Below the pieces are notes generated by a model, which was not told the origin of the DNA, searched no databases, and was given only the letters and a program-made list of their open reading frames with translations. Source: Panax quinquefolius (Eukaryota; Streptophyta; Magnoliopsida; Apiales; Araliaceae). From it: a DNA stretch of 64,000 nt. The stretch covers positions 5,708,237 through 5,772,236 of the forward strand of contig CM035168.1 in the NCBI GenBank assembly GCA_020205615.1, written 5' to 3'. Positions 57,993 to 64,000 of the stretch are shown in pieces. Numbering within the stretch: the stretch's first letter is position 1; each line of letters opens with the position of its first letter. The position numbers were made by a program, and so were the translations under genes.

Positions 57993-60572
57993 TGTAAGAC
58001 CCCAACTTATTATAAATGAAATTGAATTTCTTCTATTTATTATTTTGAAATAGTAAGGGTTGCTTTGATTAATGTGGTTAGTTATAGGTAAAATGCGCAA
58101 ATATTTTAAATAAGCAAGTGGTTATAAAATATTCATTGTTGTCGGAAAATATTCGTTTGGTCGTGGAATATTCTTACTGTCGGGGAATATTCGTACGACG
58201 GCGCAGCCTTGTGTGGGCCCCATAACGGAAAGCGATCGGATGAAGAAAACGACAAATATAAGTTGTTTATAAATAACGGCGTAGTTGTTACCGTTAATAC
58301 TGTTGAAATACTCGGTGGTTAAAACACAGTAGCACACAATATTGCACCAATTATTGATTCTTACGTAAGAATGCACTATTCAATAATTGTTACAGTAATT
58401 ATTGTTCAATATTTTATTTTATTGATTCAATAATTGCTACATTGATATTTTATATTATTGTTGTTTCAATAATTGTCACTGCACAGTATTTTCCTTTATC
58501 GAATCAATAATTCATATTATTTGAATAATATTATTAGATAGCATTATTGACAATGTCTAGAAAGTTCTCGCTTCCAAGGAGAGGTTTGGTCACCTAATTA
58601 CGCTATTTAGTAAGGAGAAATCCTTATCGAAAGCCCTCTTCCAGGAGCTACGGTTGTCGATATTGTGATTCGGTAATATTATTTGTGAATAATTAATTAT
58701 TGATTTATATGATAAGAAAAATATTCATTTTATGTGGATATAGATGGAGAAAATTTTAAAGTGACAATTGTTGAAAAATTGATATTTTATCTTTTCTGAT
58801 AAAATAATTCATTTAAATATATTATTATATTTTAATAATATAATAATGGTGATATTTTTACAATGAATGTGGGATATATGAATATATGAGGAGGAAGAGT
58901 ATTTTTATTGTAAAAGTTGTTTAAAACATGTTAAACATGTCTGTGGGCTCATTTCTTGACTGAAATTGGATTATAGCCTGTTAAACATGTTTGTGGATTT
59001 CGGTCAACTTCTGTTTGGAATTTGAAAAAACTTTCTTCTGCAAAGTTGTAGAGAATTAAATTTCCAATGGAATGGACATAAGATTTGAATTTTTTTGATA
59101 AAAGGGCTATTTATTATGAATTATTAAAGTTCCAAAGTTCTGGAATAATTAATTTTTGAAAGTTTTAATTATTTTTATTAATAAAAACATTTTTTACATT
59201 TTGTGGGCCTCATTAAACATGTGCAAAGTGCTAAAATTAGGTGATTCAAAATGGGCGTAAGAAAATTTAATTATATATTAATATTTTATTTAATTTTCTG
59301 CTTTGGTGTTCTAAGTAATTTCCTATAAATAGGGTGTTTAGGTTAGAATTGAAAATCACACCAGAAACCAAAGTTTTCTCTCTCTATATTATTGAGCGTA
59401 TTCTTGTGAGTATTTTGATACTTTGAGTGTTGTTATACGGTCAAGAGTTTTCAAAGACTATATCCAATTATTCCAAATGTAATCTTGTCTTTTCGAGGTA
59501 AGAGATATTTTTTTTAAAATGATATTATTTCTTCTAATATCATTATGCCGTAATATTGGTAAGATTTTTCTTGTGAAATTCTTATCTTTTAGTGTCAAGA
59601 AGTTCTTATTCACGTATATAACACTATTCACGATACCAAGACTATTCACTGATCACAAGACTATTCATAAAAATTAAATTTTCATTTTTGTCAAAATATC
59701 TATTATGGATACTAGCTTTGATTGTATCCATGTTTTGATCATTCTTGAATTTTACTTCCTATGAGTATTTATGAAGTATTTTGAACTCAGATTATTTAAA
59801 GTACGAATCCTTAATATTTGTTCTTTTATTTCACTTTGGATTCGTTGTCTTTAAAATATTTTTCATCATCCCCAAATCCTAAATGATGATATTCTTGAAT
59901 ATCTTTGGCCCGTAGAAGCAAAAGATTAATGATTTTTCGATGAATATCTTTCGTCTCAGTAGTGCAAAGATGAGCGGTGTTGAGATGAACATGATTAATC
60001 GATGAATATCTTTGACCAGTAGTGCAAAGATGAATATTTGATTCAAGATGAATATTGATTGATGTTCTGAGGATAAAATATTGATGATGGACTTTTAAAT
60101 TCATAGATAATAGTAGATTTCACTCTCACGTAACTCATCTATGAATTATTATTTCATTGTGAATATTGATCCAAACTTGTTATCTATTGTATTTTATCGA
60201 TTTTTTCTGTTGAAGACTAACGATAATTTGTTCTATATTATCTTAGTCATAATATTCTTTACTGGGCTAGTTGAGCTCACACTTTTCTTTTTTGTTCCAT
60301 TTTTCTTCTCAGGAGGCGAGAATTTAGCGAGTTCTAGTCGGGGTGTAGAATGATGGTTCTAGAAAGTTGTTTTAGTAGTCCTCACCATTTTTGCAAAATA
60401 ATATATCAATAATTGTAATGAAGACTTATTTGAATGTGGATATTGTCTAGAAGATAATATTTGTATTTAAATTCACAGTTTATATGTTGTATTAATAAAG
60501 TTGTAGTTGTTTATGTACCATATTTTTGACGACTCAAAATGGGTGATGTATACCTATTTTGGGGGCGTCGCA
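57993..60572 (+). mobile_element. gypsy solo LTR with TTTAC duplication
   Basis: It starts TGTAAGACCCCAACTT and ends GGGGGCGTCGCA, flanked by TTTAC at 57988-57992 and 60573-60577. No internal region is present, so it arose by recombination between the two LTRs of a former element. It has a TATA box (CCTATAAATAGGG near 59322), few TATTCAC repeats, and three TTTGGCCCGTAG-type motifs at 59900-60030. It is a more distant relative of the element A and C LTRs. Confidence 0.93.
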
Positions 60573-61310
60573 TTTACAATAATAATTTTTTTTTGAAAAA
60601 AATTAATTATATTTTTACATCATTTTATTGTTGTTTAAGTAAAACTACGTTATTAATTGGCAGGACTTTAGTACGTGTCCAGTCTCTCAATTCCTCTAAT
60701 TAAATGCTCTTTTTTTGGATACAATTTAATTAATTAATTTATTTATTTATATCCTACTGTCCGTCAGTACAATAATCAAGTACTCAATTGACCACTGACC
60801 AGGGTGTTTTAGAAGTTGTCCACCCATAACTCAGACAAAGCCCAAAGCCCATAAATAATTGATTGATTTCAGTTCACATTCAGTTTAGACTAAAATGGGT
60901 CCTTAACACTAATATATAACAATTAAAAAATAGGATGAATTACATATTCTATTACCTTTTTAAAAATAATTACAACAATAGTGCACTCATAAAATCTTTA
61001 CACAACTAATACACTTTCATATTTATTTACAATGTTAGTGCAATTAGGATTCCTTAATTTAGGAAATTAGTATTCAATTAGAATTCCTTAATTTAGGGAT
61101 TAATTATACTCATGGCTTCTTCTCTCTCTCCTCATCTATAACAACTGCAGTTAGTCATCACCCTTCTTCTTCATTCAACGTATTATTTCTATATAAATAT
61201 ATATTATTTCACTTTGATTCAACTACGGTTCTGAATTTTATTCTTAGTTTATCAGTTGAGGAACAAAATTCCTCGAGAGGCGAGCTCTTAAGGTAATACC
61301 CATACTGAAG
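60573..61310. other. AT-rich spacer
   Basis: No supported gene. A TATA-like stretch (CTATATAAATATATA near 61190) and CT-rich sequence near 61115-61165 could be a promoter for the small frame that follows. GATTCCTTAATTTAGG is repeated at 61049 and, in variant form, at 61082. Confidence 0.35.
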
Positions 61311-61514
61311 TTGATTTTAATGAATTTTCTCGCAGAACAAAAAAGAAAGACAACTACCAAGTCTTCTTATGATCCGTCTGATGTTGTTGGGACATCTTCT
61401 GAAGAAGGATATAATGGAGGATCAAAGAAGAGTCACCTGTTTGGGAGGTATTCTCCTAGTTCAATTGATAGTGATGGTGGTAGGAAATGGGGTTCCGCAC
61501 AAGAGTCAAAATGA
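61311..61514 (+). CDS. unrecognised small open frame (67 codons)
   Basis: The frame reads MILMNFLAEQKRKTTTKSSY then a Ser/Gly/Asp-rich hydrophilic stretch (SSEEGYNGGSKKSHLFGRY, SSIDSDGGRKWGSAQESK). The composition is protein-like, unlike the AT-driven frames nearby, and it follows TTCTCGCAG-like sequence that could be a splice acceptor. It could be one exon or a captured fragment of a gene, but no family is recognised. Immediately downstream a GGC/GGT-rich stretch and the GGTAACC repeats begin. Existence as a gene is doubtful. Confidence 0.25.
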   Translation: MILMNFLAEQKRKTTTKSSYDPSDVVGTSSEEGYNGGSKKSHLFGRYSPSSIDSDGGRKWGSAQESK

Positions 61515-61568
61515 AGGTGGGTATGAAGATTCAGGCGGTGGTGGCGGTGGATATGAACACTTGATGAT

Positions 61569-61900
61569 GGTAACCAAACCTTTATACCAAGGAAACCAAA
61601 CTGTCATATCAAAGTAACCAATCAACCTCCACACTTTAAATTTTTTCTTAGTACAGTTGGTTACCAAATCTTCGTACCAAGGTAACAAGACCTTCATACC
61701 AAAGTAACTAATTCACATCCACACCTGCAGTTTTTTCATAGTGCAGTTGGTAGCCAAACCTTCAGACCAAGGTAACCAATTTAATTTTATTAAGTTACCA
61801 ATTTCGTTTGAATGTGATGCAGTTGGTAGCAAACCATTCATACAAAGGTAACCATTTTATTATTTATGAGTAACAAAATAGTTATAAAAAAAATTCAGAA
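61569..61900. repeat. 90-bp tandem repeat with GGTTACCAAACCTTCATACC core
   Basis: Units start at 61569, 61659, 61749 and 61824 (lengths 90, 90, 75 and a partial one). Each begins GGT(T/A)(A/G)CCAAACCTTCATACCAAGG or near and ends TAGTGCAGTT. GGTAACC within the unit is a perfect palindrome. No known family is recognised. Confidence 0.85.
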
Positions 61901-62522
61901 CATTAAAAGTTACATCTATTTATTTTTAATTTTTTTGTAGGGCGAATCTTCTTCTTATTCTCATTGGCTTTTTGGACAATGGAGATTCGCGGCGGTGTAG
62001 CGGCGGACTATTATTTCAAAGTGTATGTGAGAGAGATGAAGATTTGAATTTGAATTATTATTTTGAATTTGAACTTGTTTTTGTTGTTAGATCCAAATAT
62101 TTGAATTTGAATTATTAATTATGGCAGTTATTTGTCCTTGATTTTAGGTTTCCTTATTAATGTGAATTGTACTATTTTTGTAATATGTACAATCTTTTTG
62201 TAATTATTTGGTTGATGCACTTTTCTTGTAATTACTTTCTATTTGTTGTATACTTATGTAAAGAACCCTAAAAAATAATTATAAAAATAAAACACACACA
62301 ACATAATTACAAAAATAAAACAACACAATATTACCTTGCTAAAATTACGTCATTAACTCCCTACACGCCGCCATCGACTTTCATATTTTCAACCTCGACG
62401 TAGATCCTAAATTCACGCTAATGAAGAAAAAGGCAACTTGGAGATCAGAAAAAATAAAGCAACGACAGATCGATCGGAGAAGACGACATGGAACTCTGAG
62501 ATCGGATAATAGAGGAGTAGAT

Positions 62523-62612
62523 CAACAGCAATTTCAAGATCAACAGCAACTTCAAGATCAACAACAACTTCAAGATCTACAACAACTTCAAGATCAACAA
62601 CAACTTCAAGAT
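62523..62612 (+). repeat. 18-bp minisatellite, five units
   Basis: CAACARCAACTTCAAGAT is repeated head to tail (62523, 62541, 62559, 62577, 62595). In the open frame that begins at 62421 it would code for QQQLQD repeats. The frame starts Lys/Arg-rich and ends in AT-rich hydrophobic sequence, so a real protein is not established. Confidence 0.9.
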
Positions 62613-62662
62613 CAGAAATCAACCTCTGTAACAACTTTGAGTTTAAAGTTTATATGCATATT

Positions 62663-63284
62663 GTTACCTCGTGGGTACTATATACTCGTATATTGGTTAC
62701 CTTTCTTAATTTTTTCGCTTTTTAATTGGTAACAAAGTCAGTATACTGACTGTTTTGATTTCAAAATGCATGTAAAAATATATTTTATATTCTGGTTACT
62801 AAGTACATATAAATTGGTTACTATTTATTATTGATTTGGTTACTGTATAATTTTTATTTAGTTACCCCGTGGTTACTATATACTCGTATAATGGTTACCT
62901 TTCTTAAATTTTTCGCTCTTTAATTGGTAACAAAGTCAGTATACTGACTGTTTTGATTTTAAAATGCATGTAAAAATATGTTTTATATTCTGGTTACTAA
63001 GTACATAGAAATTGGTTACTGTTTATTATTGATTTGGTTACTGTATAATGTTTATTTGGTTGATGTATATTTTAAATGTTTATTTGGTTATCCCGTGGTT
63101 ACTATATACTCGTATATTGGTTACATTTCTTAAGTTTTTCGCTCTTTAATTGGTAACAAAGTCAGTATACTGACAGTTTTGATTTCAAAATGCATGTAAA
63201 AATATGTTTTATATTCTGGTTACTTACATATAAATTGGTTACTGTTTATTATTGATTTGGTTGTTGTATAATTTTAGAGGGGTA
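62663..63284. repeat. 198-226-bp tandem repeat, three units, GGTTAC-rich
   Basis: Units start at 62663, 62861 and 63087, each reading GTTACCCCGTGGTTACTATA then TACTCGTATATTGGTTACCT, AATTGGTAACAAAGTCAGTA, ATGCATGTAAAAATATGTTT and GATTTGGTTACTGTATAA. The second unit has a 28-bp internal duplication (TTTATTTGGTTGATGTATATTT region). The GGTTAC word recurs about seven times per unit. Confidence 0.88.
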
Positions 63285-64000
63285 TTGACTATAATAACAT
63301 TCATCTTCTACAACCCACAACTAATAACCAGAACAAAAGCCCTAACTAAATACCAAACAAAAAATCAAAGCATAAAAATCAAAACAGATCGAGAGGAAAG
63401 TCATTCTCAAAATGGATTGCAATTGATTTTGCAGGAAAAAACAGTACAAAAACAGAGCAATGTTTTCAAATTGACTCAAAAATTACTTGGGTAATGAAGC
63501 CCAGTGGGTAATCAGCTTAATTTGAAGGGTTTTGCATGCTTTTAGGAAGATTTTCATCACATTTCTTGGGTTGCAAATTTATTTAGATCCCAAACCTATT
63601 TAGTGCCTATTTGGCTCTTTACATATGGTAAGTAAAATCACTTCTCAAAACTTGGGTTAGTAATTATCTTAATAGGTAAAATCATCTTTACCTATTAACA
63701 CAATTAATTATTTACATAATGAATCTTATTATTACTAACACAATTAAAAAAAAAAACCATATCTTTAATCATTATAAAAAGGAGAAATGAGGGACAACAT
63801 TTTGCTGAGGTTCTGGCATTACACAAGATGGTTATGATTAGGATTTAGGGTTATAATTAAAGTTAGGGTTTAATTTAAGGTTTTAAATTTCTTAAATATT
63901 ATTTAATTAATACTTATAGTGATTTACCTATTTTACCTTTGAAAAATGGAGTAATTGGTGATCAGTCACTTTTGACCGGTTGAAAGTTTTGGAAGGTGTT
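63285..64000. other. AT-rich sequence without supported features
   Basis: A frame of 80 codons at 63252-63494 has Lys/Gln/Thr-rich content from A-rich sequence. No motif, splice pattern or transposon end is convincing. Confidence 0.5.

Noticed and set aside
62421..62732. 103-codon frame with QQQLQD repeats
   Set aside because: The middle is the 18-bp minisatellite and the end is AT-rich tandem repeat; the reverse strand is equally open, as expected from the repeat.
63820..63880. Telomere-like GGGTTT words
   Set aside because: Only isolated GTTAGGGTTT/TTTAGGGTT words in AT-rich DNA; no tandem (TTTAGGG)n run.

Overview
The window is nuclear DNA of a flowering plant, most likely a eudicot. It is AT-rich and has intron-split genes with GT/AG junctions, long-LTR Ty1-copia and chromodomain-type (Tekay/Del-like) Ty3-gypsy retrotransposons, Stowaway- and Harbinger-like MITEs and AT/AC microsatellites. 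The species cannot be named from the sequence alone. Only two host genes are well supported. Most of the rest is retrotransposon at different stages of decay.

Layout. 1-8783: a Ty1-copia element whose 5' LTR is cut by the window edge. Its polyprotein is badly decayed although its two LTRs are nearly alike. 8784-18247: a full-structure gypsy element (A, + strand). The copia element sits inside its 5' LTR, so the target sequence resumes exactly at 8784. 18248-21156: part of a long copia-type LTR that hosts element A. 21157-34155: a heap of gypsy LTR pieces in alternating orientation around a large fold-back. In the fold-back, two copies of one internally deleted gag-pro-RT/integrase fragment (26487-28301 on +, 28324-30226 on -) meet at an 18-bp perfect palindrome.

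34156-47734 is the gene island. It holds a three-exon DUF620-family gene (35535-37840) and a two-exon ARM/TPR-repeat gene (42893-45186) with a MITE in its intron, plus three or four further MITEs in the spacers. 47735-57727: a second complete gypsy element (C, - strand) with perfect 5-bp target duplications (AGATC). Its coding region is broken by many small indels. 57993-60572: a solo LTR of the same superfamily with perfect TTTAC duplications. 60573-64000: AT-rich sequence with three unusual repeat arrays built around GGTTAC/GGTAAC and a CAA/CAG-rich minisatellite, and no confident gene.

How it fits together. Nesting gives the order of events on the left: gypsy LTR fragment, then copia-type LTR, then gypsy element A, then the copia element. 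Premature stops in element A are mostly C-to-T type changes, as expected for long-term cytosine methylation. Nothing in the window looks like a currently autonomous element. The most distinctive object is the roughly 3.7-kb gag-pro fold-back, which could yield long double-stranded RNA matching the gypsy family that fills the window. That role is inference.
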